This document shows positions 1 through 9,461 of a stretch of DNA of 36,893 bases, piece by piece. The DNA lies in NCBI RefSeq assembly GCF_900116435.1, contig NZ_FPAZ01000026.1, forward strand, positions 1-36,893. The letters run 5' to 3'. Numbering within the stretch: position 1 is the stretch's first letter; each line of letters opens with the position of its first letter. This stretch comes from Pseudoalteromonas lipolytica. GTDB lineage: Bacteria > Pseudomonadota > Gammaproteobacteria > Enterobacterales > Alteromonadaceae. The notes under the pieces are model-generated. The model saw only the letters and a list, made by a program, of their open reading frames with translations, searched no databases and was not told the DNA's origin. A program made the position numbers and the translations under genes.

Positions 1-215
1 GCAATGGTATCGTCAACAGGAATGCCGTTTTCAAAGGGACGGTATTGGCGCAACCAATCAAGTTTATCTCGACCAAACACTTCTATATCGCTCCAACCCT
101 CTGCTCCAGAAAGGACTGCACTCACAGTCAGAAATATCACATCAATAAAGTCATGTTGAACATTAATTTGCGTGCGGGGATCGGTAACTTCTGAAAAATG
201 GCTTAGAAAACTCAT
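1..215 (-). CDS. ISAs1-family transposase, N-terminal part
   Basis: The visible 71 residues begin MSFLSHFSEVTDPRTQINVQ and continue with a helical segment containing FLTVSAVLSGAEGW and the motif DIEVFGRDKLDWLRQY. This is the conserved N-terminal DDE-associated domain of ISAs1/H-repeat transposases. The ATG is at 213-215 on the minus strand and the rest of the gene, including the catalytic DDE domain, is beyond the window start. Whether the transposase is intact cannot be judged. It would move the element in which it lies. The family call rests on recognition of this N-terminal block. Confidence 0.85.
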   Translation of the reverse strand, partial: MSFLSHFSEVTDPRTQINVQHDFIDVIFLTVSAVLSGAEGWSDIEVFGRDKLDWLRQYRPFENGIPVDDTI

Positions 216-326
216 AATTAACTCGTGTCATCAAAAAAACTATTTGATCACACTAATGATGATAAATATAACGAATTAAATCGATCAGATATCAGAGTAA
301 TTTAACAAAAGTACGATCTTGCCCTG
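1..326 (-). mobile_element. ISAs1-family insertion sequence, one end only (cut by window start)
   Basis: The element holds the start of an ISAs1-family transposase reading leftward, followed by about 110 bp of AT-rich non-coding DNA. The outer end is placed near 326, where the sequence CAGGGCAAGATCGT (read on the minus strand) looks like an IS terminal repeat beginning CAGGG. Immediately to the right, an open frame of a TonB-dependent receptor starts abruptly without a start codon or signal peptide. The same frame carries a stop at 269-271 inside the IS, so the receptor frame cannot extend through it. The exact boundary is inferred, because the other end and the target duplication lie outside the window. 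Confidence 0.75.
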
Positions 327-2062
327 GCGCGAAGAGTAATTTCCGCAATGGCTTACTTTGGGCACTGGTAGCGGAAGACGCTACAATTGATAATCCGGTA
401 TTTGATACCAATGTGTCACTAAATTATCAATTAAACGGTCTTGATTTACCTGATATTGGTTTTAATCAAGCTGATGCATTCAGCGATATTGATCGCGTTA
501 TGCTTAGTAAATACGGCATTTACCCGTATGAAAATGAAGATGAAGTCAAAGCGTTCCGACTCGATTTTAAATATGAGTTAGAGAATAACTGGTTTAGCTC
601 AATTGAATTTGGTGCGCGTTACTCAGACCGTGAGTACAGCAATAACCGGTCAGTGTTTGAATACGGTAATGACGGCACATTCTCAGCCACTCAACCTCCA
701 CTTCGTTTGACTGATGACATGACCACCGTGGTTGATTGGCAGGGTGAGTTTAGTTATTTCCCATCATACTTAGCGATAGATTTGGATAAAGCACTAAACG
801 CGTGGTTCCCTAATGGCATCCCACAACCTGTTCAAACTTGGGGTAACGCTGAGGGGGTTGTTGATTTAGATGGTGATGGTGAGCCAGATACACAAGGTTA
901 TACCACTAACTACTCATGGACCATGCTACAAAGTGGTTCAGTGTATGAAGAAGTGGTATCAGCGTATCTCATGCTCAATATTGATACCGAAATTGGCAAA
1001 CTGCCTGTCACAGGTAACATTGGTATTCGTCGTGTTGATACGGACCAATCAGCGACGGTGCTTGAAAACGTTGGGAGTGATCCACAACTCGGTGCGCAAT
1101 ACATTGTCGATGATAACGGCATTGTTAACGACCTTTATGCACCAAACATATTAGGCATTAAATACACAGACTACCTACCATCATTAAACCTTAACTTTAA
1201 AATCAGTGATGCAACGCAAATTCGTTTTGCTGCAGCAAAAGTGATGGCACGTGCTCCGATTAACCGTTTAGCGGGTGACGCCAGTGCATCGGTTAATAAT
1301 GATGGCGAAATTAATGGTTCAAGTACGAATAACCCATTCTTAAAACCTTTTTATGCGAATCAATACGATATTTCTTATGAGCAATACTTTGAAGATACGG
1401 ATGGTGCCTTAGTCGTGGCGGCGTTCTATAAGAATATTGATTCATTCATAGATACGATAGCTATTGAAAACTTTGATTTTAAAGGGAATGGCTTCAACGT
1501 CCCTGAGTACATTGTCGACCCTGTAAGCGGTGAGCAAATCGAAACCACTAATGGTGTGTACACAACTGCGGTTAACAATGCTAAAGGGGGGTATATTCGC
1601 GGGATTGAGCTTGCTTATACGCAAGTTTTCTCTTTCTTGCCATCACCGTTTGAAGGGCTAGGGATTAATGCCAGTTATTCGTATACCGAGAGTGAAGTGC
1701 AATCAATCACCGATTTAGGTGGTGATTCTGTTTCGCAAGACTTACCGGGTCTCTCAAACAACGTCTTTAACGGGACACTTTTTTACAGCTACGAAAACTT
1801 TGAAACACGCTTAAATGTGCGCTATCGCGATGATTTTGTCTCTGAGCAAGTTGCTGTCAATGAGCAAGTGGTGAACTTTGATGCGGAAACCGTTATCGAT
1901 TTCCAAACATCGTATCAGTTCACAGATTCATTTGGCATGTTATTACAAGTGAATAACCTGACTGATGAGCCTACACAAAGCTACTTCGGTACAACCAGTA
2001 AAACAGGGACCACGCAATTCTTTGGTCGCCAATTTTACTTAGGTTTTACCTATAACCATTGA
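327..2062 (+). pseudogene. TonB-dependent receptor, 5'-truncated by IS insertion (probable starch/maltodextrin receptor)
   Basis: About 578 codons of an outer-membrane beta-barrel receptor are open from the IS edge to the stop at 2062. No signal peptide, TonB box or plug domain is present, so only the barrel remains; full-length relatives are usually 850-1000 residues. The barrel shows alternating amphipathic strands, a loop with DLDGDGEPDTQG that resembles a calcium-binding loop, and the typical C-terminal run with VNNLTDEP and the last strand ending FYLGFTYNH. A GTG at 413 could be called as a start but lies inside the homologous region. The pullulanase gene follows after 22 bp, which suggests import of maltodextrins across the outer membrane. 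The missing 5' part may lie on the far side of the IS. The function is inferred from context; the truncation is directly visible. Confidence 0.8.
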
Positions 2063-2084
2063 TCAGTAAGCTGGAGATAATAAT

Positions 2085-5000
2085 ATGAAAATAATAGCTG
2101 ATTTTAACCGCTTACTCATTACCTGTAGCATAGCGTTGCTAGCTGCATGTGGTGGTGGAGCTAGTAATGATATTGATTCAGGGCAAGTTTTATTGACCTG
2201 TAGCGTACCGCAGATCCCCAATGCAGCGGGTACTGAATGTGTTGATCCACCCCCGATTAATTGTCCGGCCCCAACTGTGCCTGATGAAAATAATGAGAGC
2301 TGTGTAGTTGGGGCTGATCCAACACTGCCTGATCCTGTGGTTTTTCCAGCGGATGACGAAGCCATTTTGTTCTATAACCGTACCAGTGATGATGCTTATG
2401 AAGGGTATCGTTTGCACACGTGGAATAATGATGTGTGTGATGCATATGCAGCACCGTTTGATGCGACGGATTGGGCAAATGGTCATGAATACGATGGTAT
2501 CGATCCGAACTATGGCGCGTACTGGATTGTAAAACTCAAAGACGGCTACAACGAGTGTGCCAACTTCATTGTACATATTGGTACTGAAGGTTCAGGCAAA
2601 GCGTTTGGTGATGTCGATTTAAAAATGCCATTGATGCAAGACGATGAAAAGTTCCAACGTATGAACTTTACCATTCATGGTGAACCATCCGTATTTGAAT
2701 ACCCAATTGTTAGCTTAGGTGAGCGTCCGGTGAGTATTTCTGGTGCGTCTGCGCATTGGATTGATCTTTCAACGGTGATTTATAAACCAAGCAATGAGCT
2801 TACGAGTATTATTAAATTGCACGCTTCAAGCAGTGCAGATTTAGCTGTCGATGAAGATACTGGTGAGTTAAATGGTCAAGTGGTTGAACTAACATCGACG
2901 TCTTTGAACGATGAGCAAGTAGCTAAAGTGCCACACCTTGCTGCATGGAATGCTTACCAAGGTAGCTGGGATGCAGCCGCTGCAAAAGAGCTGATTAAAC
3001 ACCAGTTGGTTGTGGCAGGCTATGATGCTGATGGCAAGCTAATTGAAGCAACTTATGTGCAAACCGCTAAAGCTCTCGATGACTTGTACACCAGCGGTGA
3101 AAGTGATGCCAATGAAGCACAACTAGGTGTGCATTACGCCAATAATGGCATTGATATCTCGGTATGGGCGCCTACTGCAAGCAATATGAAATTAGCGCTT
3201 TACGATGCTAATAAAACTGAGCTTGAACAACTTGCTATGACCTTTGATAGCACAACGGGTATTTGGTCTAGTAATGTCGATATCAGTCACGATCGCCATT
3301 ACTACCGTTTTATGTTTGATGTTTATCATCCTACTACCAAGCAAATTGAACGTTTATGGAGCACAGATCCTTACTCTTTAAATGTTTCAACTAATGGTTT
3401 ATACAGCCAACTAATTAATCTTGATGATGACGATACTAAACCGAGTGGCTGGGATGATCGTGTTGTACCAACCATTGATTACCCCGAACAAGCGGTGATT
3501 TACGAAGGCCATGTACGTGACTTTAGTGTTCGCGATGAAACGGTAAGTGAAGCAAACCGTGGTAAGTATCTTGCGTTTACTGAGCTTGATAGTGCGCCAA
3601 TGCGACATCTTAAAAAGCTAGCTGATAATGGCTTAACACATTTCCACTTACTGCCACTGACAGATATTGGCACTATTGACGAAGATGCGAGCCAACGTGT
3701 AGATATTACAGCAACGTTAGGTGATTTATGTACACGCATTAACGATGATGCCGATGCATGTAAAACCGAAGATAAGAGCGCATTGATTATTGACCTAATG
3801 GCTTCATACCTACCGGGGTCTGATGATGCACAAGCACTTGCCAATGCAATGCGTGGTGTTGATAGTTTTAACTGGGGTTATGATCCGCATCACTTTATTG
3901 CCCCAGAAGGCTCTTACGCTTCATCGCCTGAAGGTATAGCACGAGTTAAAGAAACGCGTGCGATGATTCAGTCTTTACAAGAAATTGGTTTACGTGTCGT
4001 GCTTGATGTTGTTTATAACCACACTACGTCATCAGGTGTCTGGGATAAATCAGTCTTCGATAAACTGGTACCAGGTTATTACCACAGATATAACGAAATA
4101 TCCGGTGATATCGAACGCTCAACTTGTTGTGAAAATACAGCAACAGAACATGTCATGATGGATAAGTTTGTTGCTGACTCTATGGTGATTCTAGCTCGTG
4201 ATTTTGGTTACGATAGCTTCCGCTTTGATGTGATGGGGCATATGCCAAAAGCGTCAATTATGACGGCTCTTAGTGCAGTGCAAGCGGTTGACCCTGATAC
4301 CTATTTCTACGGTGAAGGTTGGAACTTTGAGGAAGTAGCTGATAATCGATTGTTTGTGCAAGCTAAGCAAATAGATATGGCTGGCACAGAAGTCGGCACC
4401 TTTAATGACCGAATTCGTGAAGCAATTCGTGGTGGTGCTTTCTTTAGTAATAGTGCGACAGATGGCAACTTAGCCGAGCAAGATACGCTTCGCTTATCGC
4501 TTGCCGGTAACTTACAAAACTACATTCTTAAAGACTTTAAAGGCAATTCAGCAAAAGGCAGTAGCTTTAGTTGGAATACGCAGCCTGCAGCCTATGCTCT
4601 GGACCCTGCTGATAGTATTAACTATGTCTCTAAGCATGATAACGAAACATTGTGGGATCAGCTGCAATATAAACACGGCAATAACCTTAATATTGAAGAG
4701 CGTGTGCGTATTCACAATATGGCTCTAGCGATGCCATTAATGAGCCAAGGTATTCCATTTATGCAAATGGGTGCGGATATGTTGCGTTCTAAATCAATGG
4801 ATCGTAATAGCTATGATTCTGGCGATTGGTTCAATTTTGTTGATTTCAGTAAAGAAACTAATAACTGGAATGTCGGTTTACCACCGGCACAAGATAACCA
4901 AGCTAAATGGGGCGAAATCGCACCAATTTCAGCAAATACCAATGCGCAAGCGATGGCAAGCGACATTGAATATGCAAGTAATGTATTTACTGAGTTCTTA

Positions 5001-6401
5001 TCAATTCGCAGTAGCAGCCCGCTATTTAGCCTAACCACGGAACAAGACATTTTAGACCGCGTAGGTTTCCATAATATTGGAAAACGTCAACAGCAAGGTT
5101 TAGTGGTTATGAGCATTGATGATGGCGTTGGTTTGACGGACCTTGATAGCCAGTATGATGCGATTGTAGTGATTATGAATGGAACCGAGCAAAGCTTATC
5201 GCATACGGTATCTACTGCCTACGGTTTTGAGTTACATCCTGTTTTAAAAGCGAGTGTTGATTCAAGTATGTCAGCAGCAAGCTTTATGACAGGTGAGGGA
5301 GAGGGGACTTTTACAGTTCCTGCTTACACGATTGCTGTGTTTGTGAAACCACAAGGTGTTACGCAAGGTGAAGGTCTAAGTGCTAATGCTACTGTGGGTG
5401 CACCAGATATCGTGCCATTCGGTAGTACAACCGTTTATGTTCGTGGCTCATTAAACGATTGGGGTACGGCAAACGGCTTTGACTATGTAGGTAATGGCGA
5501 ATATAAAATTGCCATCCCACTTACAGCAGGTAGCTATGAGTTTAAAGTGGCATCTGAAGATTGGTCTACGGTTGATTTTGGTGCGCTTTCTGCAGATGTT
5601 GCTGAAGTGATTGAAGGTGAAGACGAGCCACTTGCACGCAGTGGGGCCAATATGACCTTTACTGCAGCAATGGACGCTATCTATGTGTTCTCATTTGATG
5701 CAACCGACATCGAGAACCCTGTGCTTAAAGTGTATAACGAGGAGCCATTTGTGGGTACTTCAATCTATGTACGTGGTAATTTAAATGATTGGAGTACCAG
5801 TGACGAATTGATGTATCAAGGTAAAGGCGTTTACACCTTCACTAAGCAATTAATAGCTGGCAGCTATGAGTTCAAAGTAGCCTCTGGAGATTGGAAAACG
5901 GTGGATTATGGTTCAGGTGAAAGCAGTGCGGTTGTTACCGTAGGAACTGAGAAACTGCTTGCAGTGAAAGGTACAAACATGACTATCGACATTGCAAGGG
6001 ATGGCCAATATCAGTTTGTATTTGATGCTAGCAACCTTGAAGAGCCACTCATGACCGTGTTTAACGCAGAAATGTTTGGTGAAACCCCTGTCTATCTGCG
6101 TGGAAGTATGAACAATTGGGATCCAGTTAACCTATTAACCTATGCAGGCGATGCTACATATAGTACGACAATAGCACTCGATGTTGACGATTATGAATTC
6201 AAAGTTGCGTCTAGTGACTGGAACACAGTGAATTTAGGTGGTAGTGGTGAATCGCCACTCGCTGTTCTTGGCGAAGCGGCCGCGTTAGAAGCTGTCGGTG
6301 CCAATATCTCATTGAGTATTACACAGGCGGGTAACTATCGTTTTACAGTGCAAGGACCTGATCTGAATAAACTAACAGTAATGGTTGAAGCTGTGGAATA
6401 G
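2085..6401 (+). CDS. Surface/periplasmic lipoprotein pullulanase-type GH13 glucosidase with three tandem C-terminal domains
   Basis: This 1438-residue enzyme should cleave alpha-1,6 bonds in starch and pullulan. A lipoprotein signal ends at LAAC (Cys22), so it is membrane anchored. Domains in order: a CBM41/PUD-like domain (about 85-205), a linker, a CBM48-like domain (about 345-430) and a GH13 catalytic barrel (about 470-1090). The four GH13 regions are visible: DVVYNH (Asp641-His646), FRFDVMGH with nucleophile Asp715, GEGW with acid/base Glu744, and SKHDNE with Asp852. After the barrel come three similar domains of about 108 residues (from about 1115, 1225 and 1334), each opening with a YVRGSLNDW-like motif and containing YEFKVAS.DW; these are probably starch-binding or immunoglobulin-like. 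A GGAG ribosome site precedes the ATG. The gene follows the truncated TonB receptor after 22 bp, suggesting one starch-use operon. The substrate (pullulan or glycogen-type) is inferred. Confidence 0.92.
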   Translation: MKIIADFNRLLITCSIALLAACGGGASNDIDSGQVLLTCSVPQIPNAAGTECVDPPPINCPAPTVPDENNESCVVGADPTLPDPVVFPADDEAILFYNRTSDDAYEGYRLHTWNNDVCDAYAAPFDATDWANGHEYDGIDPNYGAYWIVKLKDGYNECANFIVHIGTEGSGKAFGDVDLKMPLMQDDEKFQRMNFTIHGEPSVFEYPIVSLGERPVSISGASAHWIDLSTVIYKPSNELTSIIKLHASSSADLAVDEDTGELNGQVVELTSTSLNDEQVAKVPHLAAWNAYQGSWDAAAAKELIKHQLVVAGYDADGKLIEATYVQTAKALDDLYTSGESDANEAQLGVHYANNGIDISVWAPTASNMKLALYDANKTELEQLAMTFDSTTGIWSSNVDISHDRHYYRFMFDVYHPTTKQIERLWSTDPYSLNVSTNGLYSQLINLDDDDTKPSGWDDRVVPTIDYPEQAVIYEGHVRDFSVRDETVSEANRGKYLAFTELDSAPMRHLKKLADNGLTHFHLLPLTDIGTIDEDASQRVDITATLGDLCTRINDDADACKTEDKSALIIDLMASYLPGSDDAQALANAMRGVDSFNWGYDPHHFIAPEGSYASSPEGIARVKETRAMIQSLQEIGLRVVLDVVYNHTTSSGVWDKSVFDKLVPGYYHRYNEISGDIERSTCCENTATEHVMMDKFVADSMVILARDFGYDSFRFDVMGHMPKASIMTALSAVQAVDPDTYFYGEGWNFEEVADNRLFVQAKQIDMAGTEVGTFNDRIREAIRGGAFFSNSATDGNLAEQDTLRLSLAGNLQNYILKDFKGNSAKGSSFSWNTQPAAYALDPADSINYVSKHDNETLWDQLQYKHGNNLNIEERVRIHNMALAMPLMSQGIPFMQMGADMLRSKSMDRNSYDSGDWFNFVDFSKETNNWNVGLPPAQDNQAKWGEIAPISANTNAQAMASDIEYASNVFTEFLSIRSSSPLFSLTTEQDILDRVGFHNIGKRQQQGLVVMSIDDGVGLTDLDSQYDAIVVIMNGTEQSLSHTVSTAYGFELHPVLKASVDSSMSAASFMTGEGEGTFTVPAYTIAVFVKPQGVTQGEGLSANATVGAPDIVPFGSTTVYVRGSLNDWGTANGFDYVGNGEYKIAIPLTAGSYEFKVASEDWSTVDFGALSADVAEVIEGEDEPLARSGANMTFTAAMDAIYVFSFDATDIENPVLKVYNEEPFVGTSIYVRGNLNDWSTSDELMYQGKGVYTFTKQLIAGSYEFKVASGDWKTVDYGSGESSAVVTVGTEKLLAVKGTNMTIDIARDGQYQFVFDASNLEEPLMTVFNAEMFGETPVYLRGSMNNWDPVNLLTYAGDATYSTTIALDVDDYEFKVASSDWNTVNLGGSGESPLAVLGEAAALEAVGANISLSITQAGNYRFTVQGPDLNKLTVMVEAVE

Positions 6402-6420
6402 CTTTCCCTGCAGTACCCTT

Positions 6421-6447
6421 AAGCCGGGCTTTGCTCGGCTTTTTTTA
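6421..6447 (+). terminator. Rho-independent terminator of the pullulanase gene
   Basis: A 9-bp stem (AAGCCGGGC with GCTCGGCTT, one G-T wobble) and a TTT loop are followed directly by a run of T. It starts 20 bp after the pullulanase stop codon. Confidence 0.9.
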
Positions 6448-6509
6448 TTTTTATTGAAGCAGAGCTGAAGATTGTTTATGGTCATAAATCACCTATAAAG
6501 GAGCCTGTG

Positions 6510-7049
6510 ATGTCAGAGACAAGTATATTGAGCGCCCGCTTTAATCCTAAAGTAAAACAGTATTGGTTATTACTGGGTATGTTTACCTGTGTGATTAGTA
6601 TGATAGGTATTCCTTTTATCCCTATTGTTGCTCTTATTATTTGGCTGGTGGCAGGGCGTATTCTAGCTGCTATGTCGGCACAGCTATTAACGCGAAAACT
6701 GGTCGTTAAACGGGGTGTGTTCTTCAAAGAAGAAAAATCAATACCGCTTGAAAAAATCACTGATGTGGCATTGAGCCAAGGGCCTTTAATGCGCCAGTTT
6801 GGTTTGTACCGACTCAGCTTCGAAACGGCTGGGCAATCTGGTCAGGGGGCTTTGGTGTCTTTACTCGGCGTGATTGATGCTGCTGAATTTCGTGAAGCCA
6901 TCCTAAAGCAAAAGGATGAAATAAGCCAAACAAGCGCTAAGGCTGAGCCACAATCTGAGGATAGCCAGTTAGCGCTTTTGCGTTCACTGACCTATAGCGT
7001 AAAAAACATTGAGCAAATGTTAGTTACGCTATTAGATGAAAAGCGTTAA
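6510..7049 (+). CDS. bPH2 (bacterial PH) domain membrane protein
   Basis: A 179-residue protein. Two adjacent hydrophobic segments (about residues 20-55, one hairpin through the inner membrane) are followed by a bacterial pleckstrin-like domain with the typical pattern of a strand pair (LTRKLVVKRGVFFKEEKSIPL), the EKITDVALSQGPLMRQFG motif and a final SFETAG strand. The C-terminus is polar and helical. The ATG at 6510 is preferred to the GTG at 6507 because AAAGGAG lies 6 nt before it. Relatives of the YdbS/YdbT type have unknown function. The 3' end overlaps the convergent phoD gene by 4 bp, so no terminator fits between them. Family assignment is fairly firm; the role is not known. Confidence 0.8.
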   Translation: MSETSILSARFNPKVKQYWLLLGMFTCVISMIGIPFIPIVALIIWLVAGRILAAMSAQLLTRKLVVKRGVFFKEEKSIPLEKITDVALSQGPLMRQFGLYRLSFETAGQSGQGALVSLLGVIDAAEFREAILKQKDEISQTSAKAEPQSEDSQLALLRSLTYSVKNIEQMLVTLLDEKR

Positions 7050-8830
7050 ACAGATTGCAACGTTGTGCTGCCAGCTTTTAGCGTAAAGGCTTTTTTGCGA
7101 TCATTGAGCATGGTGTAACTGGCCGTTTTAATACTGCTTACAAATTGCCATTCTGCATGCGCTTGCTGTTCGGTGAAAGTGACTGTTAAATAACCGCGTT
7201 CAACTAGGTTATTATAGGCCAAGTCATTAACCAGTAATGCGATCACTTGTTCCATCTGTGCAACTGTTTCGGCTGATTGGCTGTTGAGTGCCAAATAGTT
7301 TTCAAGGCCAGGTGATGATACAGAAGACGTTGCAAACTCAACGCCGGCAGTGAGTGACGCTGCAAACGGATTACTCGCATCGGTAACGAGTTGGCCTGCC
7401 CATGCATTGTGAGTGTCGCCAGCGAGGACCACGAGGTTTTTCTCTGCAGTGATTGCCGTGCCAAGTATCACTTCTCTCTCGTAAGCATAACCATCCCATG
7501 CATCTAGGTTATAAGGTGCTGTTGTTTCTACCCGTGCTCGTTCTTGTGCTGTCACACTTGGATCCCCCGCTAAAATGCGTCCTTTAATTTGCGCAAGTTC
7601 GCTGAATAATACATTGGCTTTTGCAAGTAACTCACTGGGATCATTGCCTCCGGCTTGTGCTATTTGAATTGACATTAACAGTTGCAGTATTTCAAAAGGT
7701 AAGTGCATTTTAGTCATTAATACTTGCTGACCCAGTACTTGCCATTGTGTTGTTGCCGTACTTAACCCGTCGGTAAGCCAAGTGAGTTGCTCGTTTCCTA
7801 ATAGGGCTCTCGATGGTGAACTGATTGCAGCGGCAAAATCGCTTTGTCCTTGTGCACTTGTTAAATCAAAGTCGGCATAGTTTAGTTGTTCATCACGGGC
7901 TAAAACACGCGTATCGAGCATGTGCAATGACACTAAATTACCAAATTCAAAACGGCGATAAATTCGTTCTTTATCGGCGACATTGCGTATTGGCATCCAT
8001 TCAAAATAGGCTTGTAAGGCGTGCAGCTTACGTTCGGTAAAATCGCCTTCTCCTTCGTTATGGTTTTCAGCACCATTTTTCCACGTGTCGTTGGTAATTT
8101 CGTGGTCGTCCCACACCGTTATAAATGCGCAATTACCGTGTGCGGCTTGTAAGTCTTTATCTGTACGGTAATGGGCATAGCGTTTGCGGTAATCAGTAAG
8201 CGAAATAATTTCTTCACTGTTATCATCGGGCAGTAAGCGTCCAAGTAAGGCTGCATCCTCTGTGGCATAGCCGTTATTACCGTATTCGTAAATGTAATCA
8301 CCCAAATGCAGTACCGCATCTAAATCGGTTTGCTTAGCTATTTCACCATACACATGGAAAAAGCCTGCGGGGTAGTTGGCACATGACACAACTGCAAATT
8401 TTACTTGTTCAATGGTGCCCGTAGGGAGTGTTTTACCTTTCCCAATAGGTGATGTTTTGCCATTACTTATAAAGCGGAAATAATAGGTGGTGTTTGCAGT
8501 TAATCCTTGTAGATCAACTTTTAAGGTGAAATCAGTTGCCGCTGTTACGTCGGTCTCGCCATCGTGGCTAATCGTGTCAAAATTAGCATCGGTAGATGCT
8601 TGCCACTTGACTTTAATACTGGAGGTTGCGGTATCAAGAGGCGTAACGCGGGTCCAAATTATAAGGCTATCGGCCAGTGGGTCACCACTTGCAACGCCAT
8701 GGTCAAAACTGACATGGGTGCTGACATCTTCATCGTCGTCTAAAGTGCAGCCCGTTAAACCTAAAGATAAAACGGCGACCCCAAATCCGGCCGCCGATGC
8801 TTTTAAAAAATGTCTTCGTGTAAATGTCAT
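7046..8830 (-). CDS. phoD: PhoD-family alkaline phosphatase/phosphodiesterase, Tat-exported
   Basis: The 594-residue protein starts with a twin-arginine signal (FTRRHFLKAS) whose hydrophobic core ends LTGC, so Cys28 may also serve as a lipobox. An N-terminal fibronectin-like PhoD domain (about 38-137) precedes the metallophosphatase domain. The metal-binding motifs are present: VVSCANYP (Cys150), HLGDYIYEYG (Asp178), VWDDHEITND (Asp241, Asp242, His243) and LAGDTHNAW near residue 465. PhoD enzymes hydrolyse phosphomonoesters and diesters outside the cytoplasm with Fe and Ca and supply phosphate. No Pho box was identified in the 62-bp upstream gap. The gene is convergent with the bPH2 gene and its stop codon overlaps that gene. 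Enzyme family is certain; substrate preference is not. Confidence 0.92.
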   Translation of the reverse strand: MTFTRRHFLKASAAGFGVAVLSLGLTGCTLDDDEDVSTHVSFDHGVASGDPLADSLIIWTRVTPLDTATSSIKVKWQASTDANFDTISHDGETDVTAATDFTLKVDLQGLTANTTYYFRFISNGKTSPIGKGKTLPTGTIEQVKFAVVSCANYPAGFFHVYGEIAKQTDLDAVLHLGDYIYEYGNNGYATEDAALLGRLLPDDNSEEIISLTDYRKRYAHYRTDKDLQAAHGNCAFITVWDDHEITNDTWKNGAENHNEGEGDFTERKLHALQAYFEWMPIRNVADKERIYRRFEFGNLVSLHMLDTRVLARDEQLNYADFDLTSAQGQSDFAAAISSPSRALLGNEQLTWLTDGLSTATTQWQVLGQQVLMTKMHLPFEILQLLMSIQIAQAGGNDPSELLAKANVLFSELAQIKGRILAGDPSVTAQERARVETTAPYNLDAWDGYAYEREVILGTAITAEKNLVVLAGDTHNAWAGQLVTDASNPFAASLTAGVEFATSSVSSPGLENYLALNSQSAETVAQMEQVIALLVNDLAYNNLVERGYLTVTFTEQQAHAEWQFVSSIKTASYTMLNDRKKAFTLKAGSTTLQSV

Positions 8831-8892
8831 TGCTCTGTACCTGTTAAAAGAAAAGTAAGAGCTTATCCGACCAGTGTTACTGTTCTGTGAAG

Positions 8893-9237
8893 CTAAAAAA
8901 CGTGGCAGATTTGTTCAGCATTACACGTAATTACTGTGACATTTTCGTAACCTACGCGGGTTAGTGCTTCAGCACTGAGTGTGGCCCGGGCGCTACTTGC
9001 ACAGTGCAAATAGATTGGCCGAGCAGGGTCTTTTTCAATTTCCATTAGTTTCATTTCAAGCACACCGCGCGGGATATTAATCGCACCTGTTGCGGCTTTT
9101 GTGGCATGCTCGGCGGGCTCACGTACATCAATCAATAAACCATGATTTTCGCTTAATTCTTGTTTTGCTTGCTCTGCACTAATGCGGCGCTGATTAGGGG
9201 CAACAATTTTCATTAGGTCAGGAATTGGGGTTAGCAT
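8893..9237 (-). CDS. Single-domain rhodanese (sulfurtransferase), cytoplasmic
   Basis: This 114-residue protein carries one rhodanese domain: ISAEQAKQEL, LLIDVREPAEH, GAINIPRG and the active loop CASSAR with catalytic Cys79. Two further cysteines, Cys105 and Cys111, lie near the C-terminus. Rhodaneses accept and pass on persulfide sulfur. The ATG at 9237 is chosen over an upstream in-frame codon because GGAGGA lies 6 nt before it, inside the end of the preceding gene. That gene encodes a DUF2892 membrane protein, so the two together correspond to the halves of YgaP (rhodanese plus membrane domain), here encoded separately in the order membrane then rhodanese. The pair is divergent from a BigR-like regulator, which supports a role in sulfide/persulfide handling. 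Confidence 0.88.
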   Translation of the reverse strand: MLTPIPDLMKIVAPNQRRISAEQAKQELSENHGLLIDVREPAEHATKAATGAINIPRGVLEMKLMEIEKDPARPIYLHCASSARATLSAEALTRVGYENVTVITCNAEQICHVF

Positions 9238-9238
9238 A

Positions 9239-9427
9239 CTAATCCTCCATGCCAAGTTTGCGTAATAGGGTGATCATAGGACACCACTTAGTGAATGCCG
9301 ATTGAATTAAGTTTAGAGCAATAAATACCGTAAACCAAATCCACATAGGATTGTGAAACTGTTGGAGCAACAATGAAATACAGATCATTACACCAGCAAT
9401 AAGGCGGAGCGCGTCATTTAGTTTCAT
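9239..9427 (-). CDS. DUF2892 small inner-membrane protein (YgaP membrane-domain type)
   Basis: A 62-residue protein with two predicted membrane helices (about 7-22 and 28-46) and the pattern MKLNDALRLIAGVM, then a WCPM motif near residue 48, typical of DUF2892. In E. coli YgaP this domain is fused to a rhodanese; here the rhodanese begins right after this gene's TAG stop, and the rhodanese ribosome site sits in this gene's last codons, so the two are probably translated together. The start at 9427 lies beside an AT-rich palindromic region shared with the divergent ArsR gene. Role inferred: membrane partner of the rhodanese. Confidence 0.82.
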   Translation of the reverse strand: MKLNDALRLIAGVMICISLLLQQFHNPMWIWFTVFIALNLIQSAFTKWCPMITLLRKLGMED

Positions 9428-9461
9428 AATTAAACCTCAATAACAAAGGGTGATGTAATTA

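Noticed and set aside
413..2062. Intact gene starting at GTG 413 for the TonB receptor
   Set aside because: The frame continues upstream to the IS edge with receptor-like sequence, and a start at 413 would lack signal peptide and plug.
2063..2576. Minus-strand frames opposite the pullulanase start
   Set aside because: They lie opposite a clear lipoprotein gene with a strong ribosome site and have no domain features.
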